Counted from the stretch's first letter, positions 7,812 through 16,359 are shown. The stretch: 22,079 nucleotides of DNA from Paramicrosporidium saccamoebae (GCA_002794465.1 MTSL01000005.1:1-22079), one strand, 5' to 3'. The notes: generated by a model not told the origin, from the letters alone. Translations and numbers: made by a program.

Positions 7812-10502
7812 ATGCCACCCGTTACCGAAGATTCTGCGCAAGAGGAGCTCCGCACGTTCCACCACACACGAAACAAGACGGGAATTGTGGGCGGCCATCA
7901 AAAGTCATGGTCTGACGACGCTGCAGTCAATGCCCTCTGGACAAAGCTCTGTGCAAACAAGGGAAGTGACGTGTCGACAGTGCAGCAGTCCTTTGTGCAG
8001 CATGTGCAAAGTACATTGGCAAGGACATACTTTAACATTGATAATTTTGCGGGTTACCAGGCGGCGGCGCATTCGTAAGCGGGGCGGGTGAGAATATTAA
8101 TTATTAGAGTGCGCGATAGACTCATTACCCACTGGGACGAGACCCAACAACACCACACCAAATTGGATGTGAAAAGGGTGTACTACCTATCGCTGGAATT
8201 CCTGATGGGTCGGTCGTTGGGGAATGCAGTGCTCAATATGGGCCTGCAGGGCACATTTTCCGAGGCGCTCAAACAACTGGGATTCTCTCTGGAAGACGTA
8301 ATTGATGAGGAACGTGATGCAGCCCTAGGAAATGGAGGTCTCGGTCGACTGGCTGCCTGCTTCATGGATTCGCTGGCAACATTGGATTATCCTGCATGGG
8401 GCTACGGATTACGTTACACTTATGGAATCTTCCAACAAAAAATCTTGAATGGCTACCAGGTTGAGGTGCCCGACTATTGGCTTAGCTTTGGAAATCCGTG
8501 GGAAGTTGAGCGTTTGGATGTCTCCTACTCAGTGCGTTTCTATGGACAAGTAGCCAAGGGGAAGGATGCGTCAGGAAAGTCCTCATACTCATGGCACGGA
8601 GGCGAAGAGGTGGAGGCTGTGGCATATGATGTGCCAATCCCCGGATTTGGGACCAAAAGCACCATCAACATCCGTCTGTGGAGCTCCAAGCCGCTTCGCA
8701 GCTGTTACTTTGATCTCCACTCCTTCAATGAGGGCAATTACCAGAAATCTGTAGAACTCCAACAACGAGCTGAGCAGATCACAAGTGTCCTCTATCCCAA
8801 TGACAATACGATGGCGGGGAAGGAGCTCCGTCTGAAACAGCAATATTTCTTTGTCTCGGCCACCCTGCAGGATATTATCCGTCGCTTTAAAAAGTCAAAG
8901 CGCGCCTGGAGCGAATTCCCTAACCAAGTTGCCATCCAGCTCAATGACACCCACCCGACTCTTGGCATTCCCGAACTGATGCGCATTTTGGTGGATTTGG
9001 AAGGATTGGAATGGGATGAGTCATGGGATATTGTCACCAAGGTGTACTCCTTTACCAACCACACTGTCCTACCCGAGGCCATGGAGAAATGGCCAGTCTC
9101 AATGATTTCCAATCTGCTCCCACGACACATGCAAATCATCTATGACATTAATCTGTTCTTCTTGCAAAAGGTGGAAGCTCTTTTCCCCGGCGATCGCGCT
9201 CGTCTGGCAAGAATGTCCATTATCGAAGAGTCGCCATACCAACAGGTGCGGATGGCATTCTTGGCAGTCATTGGATCTCACACTGTCAATGGGGTGGCTG
9301 CAATCCATTCCAATCTGATCAAGAGCACCATATTTAGCGATTTTGTGGAATTCTATGGGGCATCCAAGTTCCAGAACAAGACTAACGGAATCACTCCCCG
9401 TCGTTGGCTCCACCAAGCCAATCCCAAGCTGAGTGCTCTAATCAGTGAGAAATTGGGAGGACAAGGTTGGCTTACCCAGCTGGATAAACTCGAGGGATTG
9501 ATCAAGTTTGCCGACGATGAAAACTTCCAAAAGGCCTGGATGGACGTCAAGAAGCAGAATAAGATTAGACTGGCCGAGCTCATCCGCGACACCTGCAAGG
9601 TGATCATCAATCCCGAGGCCATGTATGATGTGCAGGTAAAGAGGATCCACGAGTACAAGCGCCAATTTATGAATATCCTGAGTGTGGTGCATCGGTATTT
9701 GGATCTGAAGAGGATGAGTCCCGCCGAAATTAAGGAGACTGTTCCCCGTGTGGTCATTTTCGGTGGCAAGGCGGCACCGGGTTATTACATTGCCAAGATG
9801 GTCATTAAGCTGATTAACAGTGTTGCCGAGGTAGTAAATGCGGATCCGCAGACTAACACCTTCCTCCAGGTACAGCTACACATTATAATTGTAATTTGTA
9901 GGTTGTATTTATTCCCGATTACAACATCTCCAATGCCGAGGTAATCATCCCAGCTAGCGACATATCTGAACACATTTCCACCGCAGGCACCGAAGCATCA
10001 GGCACCAGCAACATGAAGTTTGTCTTGAATGGGGGGCTGATTATCGGCACAATGGACGGAGCAAACATTGAGATTGCCGAGGAAATTGGCCAGGACAAAA
10101 TGTTCATTTTTGGATGCTTGGCTGAGCAGGTGGATGATGCCCGACACAACCAAAAATATCGAAAGACGTCCATGAATCCCGATTTGGAAGGGGTTCTGGA
10201 TGCCCTCAAGGCGGGTCGATTCGGGGACTTTGAGAATTTTGCCCCGTTGGTGGATACACTGACTATTGGAGGCGACTATTATCTCATCTCTCACGACTTT
10301 GCTTCCTGTACTTGTGAGGGGATTCAACTAATGTGTAGATTTGGCGGCACAGAAGCGCGCAGATGCGGCGTATCGCGACAAGAAGCAGTGGGCCCGCAAC
10401 AGCATCATCTCTGCGGCCAAAATGGGCAAATTTAGCAGTGATCGCAGCATCAGAGAGTATGCGGAGCAGATTTGGAAGTTGGCCCCGTGTCATGTCCCCT
10501 GA
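7812..10502 (+). CDS. GPH1: Glycogen phosphorylase (four exons)
   Basis: Exons are 7812-8074, 8108-9869, 9902-10307 and 10339-10502, giving 864 aa, near the usual fungal length. The enzyme releases glucose-1-phosphate from glycogen by phosphorolysis with PLP as cofactor. Family blocks in order are [101 protein letters not shown] and [14 protein letters not shown], where K714 is the PLP lysine. Introns restore [22 protein letters not shown] and [20 protein letters not shown]. The last exon continues to [11 protein letters not shown], the usual C-terminus, so the gene looks intact. A short N-terminal extension with possible phosphorylation sites precedes the catalytic part. AATAAA follows the stop at 10509. 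Confidence 0.96.
8075..8107 (+). other. Intron 1 of glycogen phosphorylase (33 nt)
   Basis: It begins GTAAGCGGGGC and ends TTAATTATTAG, with TTAAT as a likely branch site. The split codon becomes Ser in AAAH-S-VRDRL, joining two phosphorylase blocks. Confidence 0.92.
9870..9901 (+). other. Intron 2 of glycogen phosphorylase (32 nt)
   Basis: It begins GTACAG and ends AATTTGTAG. Removal joins TNTFLQ to VVFIPDYN in phase 0. Confidence 0.92.
10308..10338 (+). other. Intron 3 of glycogen phosphorylase (31 nt)
   Basis: It begins GTACTTGTGAG and ends AATGTGTAG, with ACTAAT as branch site. Without it the frame leaves the family at HDFAS; with it the conserved C-terminus is restored. Confidence 0.92.
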
Positions 10503-10508
10503 ATATTG

Positions 10509-10514
10509 AATAAA
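10509..10514 (+). terminator. AATAAA polyadenylation signal after glycogen phosphorylase
   Basis: AATAAA begins seven nucleotides after the TGA stop. Only about 35 bp separate it from the convergent stop of the next gene. Confidence 0.55.
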
Positions 10515-10549
10515 AGAGTGCCCATGTATGGATTGGGGGATTGGACGGC

Positions 10550-10951
10550 TTATGGATGCATTTTCTGATGATTCAAGAGACGCCATTGTAGATGCCGATG
10601 ATATATTCCGTAGGTTGGATCTTCCATCTCACGATCCAGACGCTCGTCAATCCCGGCCAGCAGTGTGGCCTCTTCCAGTCGACCCTCTGTCAGTAGCGAC
10701 TTTACCACGTCCACCCGTCCCCACACCGTCATCCCCCGATACATCCGGACCGCCCAACGCGGATCCACCCGCCATACCTCTCCAACTGACATTCCGTCAA
10801 ACATCCAACGGGGAAGGAGACGGTCAGTCAGATGGGCGACATGGGGAGAGTGGTGTATGAGCAGTCGGATCGCAGGTCCCGGCAGTTGGGACAGCAACAG
10901 CTCAAGCACTTCGGTAGGCAGTTCGTTGAAGAGACTGACAATCTCGCTCAT
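10550..10951 (-). CDS. Short F-box-like protein
   Basis: The protein has 133 aa from an ATG at 10951. Residues about 8-45 (FNELPTEVLELLLSQLPGPAIRLLIHHSP) have the hydrophobic pattern of an F-box, Leu-Pro-x-Glu followed by leucine-spaced helices. F-boxes bind Skp1 in SCF ubiquitin ligases. The rest (VWRVDPRWAVRMYRGMTVWG, VDVVKSLLTEGRLEEATLLAG) could be one or two ankyrin-like helices, which would serve as a substrate-binding part, but the match is weak. The protein is small for an F-box adaptor and I cannot exclude an unrelated helical fold. It is tail-to-tail with glycogen phosphorylase, 47 bp apart, and has a CCAAT box about 50 nt upstream. Confidence 0.6.
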   Translation of the reverse strand: MSEIVSLFNELPTEVLELLLSQLPGPAIRLLIHHSPHVAHLTDRLLPRWMFDGMSVGEVWRVDPRWAVRMYRGMTVWGRVDVVKSLLTEGRLEEATLLAGIDERLDREMEDPTYGIYHRHLQWRLLNHQKMHP

Positions 10952-11000
10952 CTATAAAGACATCCTGGATTAGAACATCTATATTTGGAAGGTACAATGA

Positions 11001-11005
11001 CCAAT
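11001..11005. promoter_or_regulatory. CCAAT box upstream of the F-box-like gene
   Basis: CCAATCCC on the plus strand lies about 50 nt upstream of the F-box-like ATG, in the 108-bp gap after the RING gene. Function is inferred. Confidence 0.35.
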
Positions 11006-11029
11006 CCCGTGCGACCGCATCTAAATGGT

Positions 11030-11035
11030 TTTATT
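11030..11035 (-). terminator. AATAAA polyadenylation signal of the RING-H2 gene
   Basis: TTTATT on the plus strand is AATAAA on the gene strand, beginning 24 nt past the RING gene stop at 11060-11062. Confidence 0.5.
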
Positions 11036-11059
11036 ATGATACAGTTGGCAGAATGACGG

Positions 11060-12190
11060 CTACTGGATCGACACAGGAGGCTGTCTACAGAGGGGACAAT
11101 TGTTGCAGGCACTCAGCCAGGTGTCAATGCATTCCGTATGATAGGAATGTGCACAGGGCAGGGTGCGGACCAGTTCCTCGTTCTGGTAGTCAGCCAGACA
11201 GATTGGACAGGAAATGCCAATATTCGTGTGGATGGAAAAGGGGATGGCAGCACATTGTTCTTCGACCTGTTCCTTGCTGACTCCGCGGCTGACAAAGCCC
11301 ATCATTTCCTGCAGACGGGTCCAATCCTCAAAGGTCATATTCTCTCCCGACATCATGGCCCGCAGCACTGCAAATGCCCGTTGCACTGCCATTCCCGCAT
11401 CAAACGGCGCAGACGGCGGGACAGAGTTTGCAGCGGCCTCTGTGCCTTGCGGCAGCACAAAGTATATTGTCCATTGAAAGACGGAACGGACATTGTCGTC
11501 ACCATTTGCTATCCCTTCTTGGATGGGGAGTTGTCGAATCCGAACCAACACGAGCTGTTGAGAGGGTCCCACTGGCGCTTCAATCGGATTGTCTCTAGGT
11601 AAAGTTCTGCCAAAGCGCTCTCTAAAATATTCTGCCGCCTGCTGCAGTCGGGTGGATCGTCTCCGTTCCGGTGTCGTTGAGCTAGAAGAGGGAGATGACG
11701 GCGGACTATCTGTTCCTCCCACCTCGCCGGATCTTTCTTCCATCTCGCCGGGCAGCGAAAAATAAAAGAACATGGAGGTGCCAGCCTGGTCTTCTGGGTC
11801 CGGCGTAAACACTTCCCTTGTCAGCGCCTCCAACCGCGGTCTTTGTGAATCGTTCTGAATTGGCACGTCCGTCCCTGAAGCATCGTCTGGCTCGCGAGTA
11901 CGACGCCGTGAACCGACGCTATTCAGACTATTGGTTGAGCCGTCCGGAAACGGAAGGTGAGCCAAATTCAGCGAATCGTTATCAGTCGCAAGCGGTCTAG
12001 GACCTTTTAAAATAAACACTCTACAGAATATGGTACCTCTATGGACACGTCTTCTGATGCGTGCTACGGTCCTGCGCAGTCCATACGGCGAAGAACTCGT
12101 CTCAGAGTCTTGGGGTTGTTGTTCTGTGCTTTGAGCCTCATGCTCATCGTCTCGTTGCCGTCGCAGCCAGGACGAGTGTAGGTTTCCCAT
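11060..12190 (-). CDS. RING-H2 E3 ubiquitin ligase with N-myristoylation-type start
   Basis: The protein has 376 aa and no intron. The C-terminal 49 residues are a complete RING-H2 domain: C328, C331, C346, H348, H351, C354, C365 and C368, with spacing CX2CX14CXHX2HX2CX10CX2C, in CPICLADYQNEELVRTLPC. RING-H2 domains recruit E2 enzymes and direct ubiquitin transfer. The rest is largely disordered, rich in Ser, Arg, Glu and Gln, with an acidic/serine run at about residues 155-175. A helical stretch before the RING (QRAFAVLRAMMS to FEDWTRLQEMMGFVSRG) resembles the linker of RNF115/126-like ligases. The N-terminus MGNLHSSWLRRQR fits an N-myristoylation motif (Gly2, Ser6) followed by basic residues, which suggests membrane attachment. 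No substrate can be inferred. Confidence 0.9.
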   Translation of the reverse strand: MGNLHSSWLRRQRDDEHEAQSTEQQPQDSETSSSPYGLRRTVARIRRRVHRGTIFCRVFILKGPRPLATDNDSLNLAHLPFPDGSTNSLNSVGSRRRTREPDDASGTDVPIQNDSQRPRLEALTREVFTPDPEDQAGTSMFFYFSLPGEMEERSGEVGGTDSPPSSPSSSSTTPERRRSTRLQQAAEYFRERFGRTLPRDNPIEAPVGPSQQLVLVRIRQLPIQEGIANGDDNVRSVFQWTIYFVLPQGTEAAANSVPPSAPFDAGMAVQRAFAVLRAMMSGENMTFEDWTRLQEMMGFVSRGVSKEQVEEQCAAIPFSIHTNIGISCPICLADYQNEELVRTLPCAHSYHTECIDTWLSACNNCPLCRQPPVSIQ

Positions 12191-12306
12191 CTATGACTAT
12201 GTATAGCCCTTATGCAGTCGATATACAAAGCGGGGTGGCTGACAAACTGGAGGCCAAGTAGTGCAGCCCTGTTTCACCCTTCCAACCCCAGCCTTTTGTG
12301 TCCTTC
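12191..12306. promoter_or_regulatory. Divergent promoter, RING-H2 / ribokinase
   Basis: This 116-bp head-to-head spacer lies between the two start codons. A CCAATCAC box lies at 12312-12319, 122 nt upstream of the RING gene ATG but just inside the proposed first ribokinase exon, so it more likely serves the RING gene or the ribokinase start is elsewhere. Confidence 0.4.
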
Positions 12307-13429
12307 ATGAGCCAATCACAAGCGAAGACTCCGTCTAGTTGCGATTCCAACTGCAAAGTTACAATGGCGTGTTGACTCGACTCGAGAATAGGTGTACTGC
12401 ATAGGATCGATAAATGTGGATCACATGTACTGCTGTGACCATATTGTGAGGCCAGGCGAGTCCATTCCCACCGATTCGTATTCCCGACACATTGGTGGAA
12501 AAGGTATCTTTGGTGGTGTTTGTCCTTATGGGGAGAAGGACTGAATCAGGCATTTTCACTCTTCAGGGCTGGATTGTACAATGTACGCTACCATGGGATT
12601 GTTGGCGGCGATGGGGCTTGGATGGTGGACGAGTTGCGCGCATTAGGCTTCCCGTCAGAGCACATTATTGTCCGTCCCGACATTGTATAGTAAGCTCGCC
12701 TCTTCTAATATCAAGGAATCGGGCCACACTGTAATCCAACTTCAGGAACACAATGGAGGGGAGAATGCCATTCTGTTGCACTATGGTGCCAATTTTCATT
12801 TCACCAAAGAGCTAATCCGAGACATTCTCATTGATGCCAAGACTGGTGATTATCTCCTGTTACAATGTGAAACGAACTTGATAGACTATGCAATGGGCTA
12901 TGCCAAGGAAATGGGAATGACAGTTGTGTTTAACACGGCTCCCTATCCTCCGCATGTGGGGAATGAATGGAAACGACAATTTCCATCAGATTGGATCATT
13001 GCAAATCGCTCAGAGGCTGAATACATCCTTCAACATGTCTGCAAGGCCGATCCCCGCGATATTGGCACCGAGGCGAGTATGCAGGAAATACTCTCGGCCA
13101 CGGGCACAAAGAACCTAATTGTCACATTGGGAAGTGCAGGATGCAGGGCGCTTCTAAAAGATGGTCTCGACTCTCATTACTTTGATGTGCCGGCCTTTAC
13201 AGTCACGCCCGTCGACACAACTGGGGCAGGTGATGTGTTTATTGGCTATTTCTTGACTACGCTGATTGCCAAGCCAGGTCAATTCGAAGAGGCGCTCTTG
13301 ATGGGCAATGCGGCTGCAGCCTTGGCTTGTACCCGAAAAGGAGCACTCTGTTCCACTCCAACGCCCGAACAAGTTTGTTCCTTCCGTTCCAAAACAGACT
13401 GTTCGAATGTCGACCATTCCAAACATTAA
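12307..13429 (+). CDS. Ribokinase (PfkB family, four exons)
   Basis: Proposed exons are 12307-12357, 12392-12503, 12539-12684 and 12716-13429, giving 340 aa. Ribokinase phosphorylates ribose at O5 using ATP. Motifs in order are GSINVDH (about 22-28), the substrate-site GGKGLNQ at 52-58, HGIVGGDG, HTVIQLQEHNGGENAILLHYGAN, PYPPH, IIANRSEAE, NLIVTLGSAGC and the anion-hole/catalytic DTTGAGDVFIGYF, with D276 as catalytic base. The long 3' exon alone would lack the N-terminal sugar-binding part; introns 2 and 3 are strongly supported by motif continuity. The first exon (MSQSQAKTPS, Ser/Cys-rich) is less certain, because an in-frame TAG directly precedes VYCIGSIN, so some intron is needed there. It is head-to-head with the RING gene. 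Confidence 0.88.
12358..12391 (+). other. Proposed intron 1 of ribokinase (34 nt)
   Basis: It begins GTTACAATGG and ends CGAGAATAG. It is the only GT-AG pair I found that joins an upstream ATG in frame to VYCIGSINVD. The donor is weak, so this is the least certain splice in the window. Confidence 0.55.
12504..12538 (+). other. Intron 2 of ribokinase (35 nt)
   Basis: It begins GTATCTTTGG and ends GGGGAGAAG. Splicing makes the codon GGA and gives GGKG-LNQA, the invariant ribokinase substrate motif. The AAG acceptor is less usual here than TAG. Confidence 0.85.
12685..12715 (+). other. Intron 3 of ribokinase (31 nt)
   Basis: It begins GTATAGTAAG and ends TAATATCAAG, with TCTAAT as branch site. 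It removes an in-frame TAG and joins IIVRPDI to ESGHTVIQLQ. Confidence 0.85.
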
Positions 13430-13787
13430 TCTAGTCCAGTGGTAACTATTGACATTGCTTAATGTCGATTAGTATTGCCATATCTTGTACAATATTAATT
13501 CTATTGATGCTACATTATAGTGAGGCTGTTTAATGATGATTCCTGTTAGAACGTACATTTATCAATCAAGACACCTCGGTACTTACTACAGACAAGCCTC
13601 ATAGACTCTCAGTCATTATCACAGACATAAACCTCAGCCATTACTACAGACATAAACCTCAGCCTTTACTACAGACACAAACCTCAGTCACCACCACACA
13701 CAAACCTCGTAGACCCCACAGTCTTTACGCGGATCAGAAATCCTGTTTAATGCTAATATCTTATATTGTACATCATATTACACGAGC
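13430..13787. other. 358-bp convergent spacer, ribokinase / unknown gene
   Basis: No gene is visible. The left 150 bp is AT-rich with no clear signal. The right half contains a 25-bp tandem repeat. Neither flanking gene shows a perfect AATAAA close to its stop. Confidence 0.7.
13588..13728. repeat. 25-bp minisatellite, about five units
   Basis: Units begin at 13588, 13621, 13646, 13671 and 13696 with the consensus ACAGACATAAACCTCAGCC followed by about six more bases. Three consecutive steps are exactly 25 bp; the first is 33 bp because of an 8-bp insertion. Units diverge from each other toward both ends. The plus strand is G-poor. Confidence 0.88.
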
Positions 13788-14279
13788 TTAAAGGACAATG
13801 GTAGATCCATCCTTGGAGGGGAACACCTTGACAACGTAAAAGCCATCGTATTGTACCGGCTTCAAAAAGGTCGTTGGATCGCTTTGTCTCACTTCTTGTT
13901 GCACATCCATCCATCCTGGGATGCGTTCCACTTCTTTTTGTAGCTGAAACAGCAGCTTTGGCTCTCCCTCGGGGTTCATTTCTCGTCGCCGCTTTGCCTC
14001 GCGTCGCACTTCGTTGCGCATCTCCCGCCAATGAGCGCTGTGGACGCAGCGGGTGCGTGCTTCAGCCATTCGTTCAAGTTGCGGTCGCAGACGCATCTGC
14101 ATGGCCAGACTAGACTGCAGGAATTCTGCTTGAAGGCCGACCAGACGTGGAGAGCGGTCCGCCTTCTGGCCGCCGATCCAAGCTGGCTTCTCCTCCGGCT
14201 CCAGTCTGCGGAGAGGCGCACGGTTCTGCAGGGCATGCATCAAATCGAGCTGACATTGCATAGTGTCGTCGTCGTCCAT
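13788..14279 (-). CDS. Uncharacterised basic helical protein
   Basis: I do not recognise this 163-aa protein. The ATG at 14279 is the first in frame. The frame is open another 57 nt upstream to a TGA, so a spliced upstream start is possible. It begins MDDDDTMQCQLDLMHALQNR and has a Trp-containing RRLEPEEKPAWIGGQK segment, a Met/Gln/Arg-rich helix at about 50-75, a strongly basic helix (REMRNEVRREAKRRREMNPEG) near the middle, and a globular-looking end (PGWMDVQQEVRQSDPT, then FYVVKVFPSKDGSTIVL). There is no membrane segment. The basic helix could bind nucleic acid or ribosomes, but that is only a composition argument. Its promoter is shared with the Nup-like gene. Confidence 0.65.
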   Translation of the reverse strand: MDDDDTMQCQLDLMHALQNRAPLRRLEPEEKPAWIGGQKADRSPRLVGLQAEFLQSSLAMQMRLRPQLERMAEARTRCVHSAHWREMRNEVRREAKRRREMNPEGEPKLLFQLQKEVERIPGWMDVQQEVRQSDPTTFLKPVQYDGFYVVKVFPSKDGSTIVL

Positions 14280-14387
14280 CTCCGTAGGTGCCCCATCTAG
14301 TGTCCATTGGTTGTATTTGAGGGAGACTCGCACCAATCAGAAATGAGTGCCGCGCGAGGGGAAAGATTAATTAGTTTTAGTGATTAG
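14280..14387. promoter_or_regulatory. Divergent promoter, unknown gene / Nup120-like gene
   Basis: This 108-bp head-to-head spacer has CCAATCAG at 14333-14340 and an inverted box, ATTGG, at 14306-14310. An AT-rich stretch (GATTAATTAGTTTTAGTG) at 14365-14382 precedes the plus-strand start. Confidence 0.5.
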
Positions 14388-16355
14388 ATGGGAAATCGAC
14401 AGAGCGCGCCGGGAAGACCCTCTGGGACAGCGCTGTTGTTGGGATTCCTTGATGATCCGCCGAATGAGGAGGCAGTCCGGACTGTCTATGGAAGTTGGGA
14501 GCAGCTACAAAAGGGGCTCTCAGTGCGTTTACCGCGCTCCTTTACAACTGATATTTGCGAGTTTAAGGAAATCCTGACACTAGCAACGAGTGCAGAGGGA
14601 GTGCTGGAAGAGTTGGAAGATGCGACTTGTAATTTGGTAACAGCGGCAGTGGCACGAATGGCCAAACCGGAAAAGTTGTTTGCAGTACTCGCTTCGATTG
14701 GAAGTGTGCCGGTCCGGGCCATGGATGGCGCTGGCATAGAACTTGTGCAAAAGATATATTGGACTTTACGGGTGATTGTGTATTCATGCGGGGGCGACCC
14801 GGTCAATTTTTCCAATGCCACTGTTTGGATGAAGCGGTTCCATTTGGTGCATACGGCCTTGGAGTACTGTCAGACTGTGCTGTCGGATGACTTTGAGATG
14901 GAGGTGGAGCAACTTGTCCCTGCATTTGGTGCAAATGATACACTTGAGGGTGCCATGTTGGAATCCACAACGAGGCTGGCATTGTATCTGGTGGACAGGA
15001 AACGATACGCCCAGGGAGAACAATTGACCCGCATGGCATTGGAGGCATGTCAACGGGTGTTTATTGCGCCTCCAACCGAATGCGTCCCTCTGCTGAATCT
15101 GGCGCTTGGGATTGCCTTGGTGGGAGGGGAAAAGTCTCCCGAGGCAATACGATATTTCACATCATTTGTGGTAACAGTGGATAAGTCTGCATTGACCATT
15201 TTGCTGGGCAATTCCGACTTTGCCAATGTCACCGAAGTGGCCGCGCTGTATGTAATGGGTCGTCCAGAGATTGCAACGAGTAACGTTGTGGTGATGAACA
15301 TTGGAAGGAGACTGTTGATGACAGTACCAAAAAGGGTCACATCGCTCGAGGACCTCTCCCTGGATGGACGGACATTTTTGAATGCACGAGATCAAATTGG
15401 AGAGATGCTGGTGGGGGCATTTGCACTGGAGGGACACTTTGGCGCAGCCCACGATCAATTGCTGACGTTGGGGGATGGTCTGAGGAGGACAAAAATGCTG
15501 AAACAGTTGGTGAGGATGATGATAGACCAGGGAGCTCAAGAGCTAATCTGTCATTTGCTCTGGGGTGAAGAAGAACAGACCGTGGCTTCCCTACTGGGCT
15601 CAATGGGGCAGTTTGGATTGCTATATAAATTCCATTGCACCCGAGGGGATCTGAGGAGTGCAGCCACTGCGCAATACCGTGCAGCCGATTGTGCTGCACA
15701 ACAGGAAGAATATGAGAAACTGCACGATTGTCTAGTGTTGGCGCTAAACTGTTTACTATTGAGCAAGGACTGTGATCCATGGATTTCGGTGGACCAGCGA
15801 TTGGTCGACGTTTCCATCCTACGGAGCGAGATTCTAAAAGCCAAGGCATTTGTTGTCCTCAATTCCGCTACTCATTCCACATTGCGTGAACTCATATTCC
15901 GTGTTTTGCGCGACCAGCATCTTTCCCTCGCAATTGAAATGGTACTAGACAATTCTGCAGATTGTTGGGATCTGGTTGTCGACTTTTTGGTAGACTCGTT
16001 AGTAGACGCATCCCGATTGGAGGAGATTGAACGACCATGGCTGGCATCTGTGTTTCGGATATTCAACCTGGTAGAGAATGAATTCCCCGAATTGGATGTG
16101 CTGCAGGCATTGTTAGGAAAGTTGGACCGCAGTGATGCCTTTTTGGGTTGTGCTTCGATGATGCTGCGGTATGGATTGACTCTGCCGGGATGGTTGGTGG
16201 ATGGATGCGAGCGCACAGACTGCAACGGGTTTGTGCGACTGCTGGGACAGCGGGAACAGCTGGACCTGATTGTGACCGTCCTGCGGGACGACCGGATGCG
16301 CGATAGACTGTCGCCAGGGACACTTGCATATTTGCAAATTGTCTCCCAGGCCTAA
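14388..16355 (+). CDS. Nup120/Nup160-like alpha-helical nucleoporin, lacking a beta-propeller
   Basis: The protein has 655 aa from an ATG directly after an in-frame TAG. It is almost entirely predicted helix pairs. The stretch LYKFHCTRGDLRSAATAQYR, AADCAAQQEEYEKL, then CLVLALNCLLLSKDCDPWISV (about residues 410-465) fits the C-terminal solenoid of Nup160/Nup120, where a helix with FH and RGD/RHD-type residues is followed by a helix with ALNxLxL and WI. Those proteins belong to the Y-complex scaffold of the nuclear pore. Family members are usually over 1000 aa with an N-terminal beta-propeller; none is encoded here, and the upstream 108 bp leaves no room for one. The start MGNRQSAPGR fits an N-myristoylation motif. 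It could instead be another helical-repeat protein. Confidence 0.55.
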   Translation: MGNRQSAPGRPSGTALLLGFLDDPPNEEAVRTVYGSWEQLQKGLSVRLPRSFTTDICEFKEILTLATSAEGVLEELEDATCNLVTAAVARMAKPEKLFAVLASIGSVPVRAMDGAGIELVQKIYWTLRVIVYSCGGDPVNFSNATVWMKRFHLVHTALEYCQTVLSDDFEMEVEQLVPAFGANDTLEGAMLESTTRLALYLVDRKRYAQGEQLTRMALEACQRVFIAPPTECVPLLNLALGIALVGGEKSPEAIRYFTSFVVTVDKSALTILLGNSDFANVTEVAALYVMGRPEIATSNVVVMNIGRRLLMTVPKRVTSLEDLSLDGRTFLNARDQIGEMLVGAFALEGHFGAAHDQLLTLGDGLRRTKMLKQLVRMMIDQGAQELICHLLWGEEEQTVASLLGSMGQFGLLYKFHCTRGDLRSAATAQYRAADCAAQQEEYEKLHDCLVLALNCLLLSKDCDPWISVDQRLVDVSILRSEILKAKAFVVLNSATHSTLRELIFRVLRDQHLSLAIEMVLDNSADCWDLVVDFLVDSLVDASRLEEIERPWLASVFRIFNLVENEFPELDVLQALLGKLDRSDAFLGCASMMLRYGLTLPGWLVDGCERTDCNGFVRLLGQREQLDLIVTVLRDDRMRDRLSPGTLAYLQIVSQA

Positions 16356-16359
16356 TAAA
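16354..16359 (+). terminator. AATAAA polyadenylation signal overlapping the Nup-like stop
   Basis: The end reads GCC TAA TAA A, so AATAAA starts at the second base of the stop codon. The next gene starts 85 bp after the stop. Confidence 0.5.

Noticed and set aside
14280..14336. Extension of the unknown gene to 14336
   Set aside because: The frame is open but has only a TTG there. It runs into the shared promoter. I keep the ATG at 14279.
15162..15849. Minus-strand frames under the Nup-like gene
   Set aside because: They are shadows of the plus-strand gene, have no recognisable domains and overlap each other in different frames.
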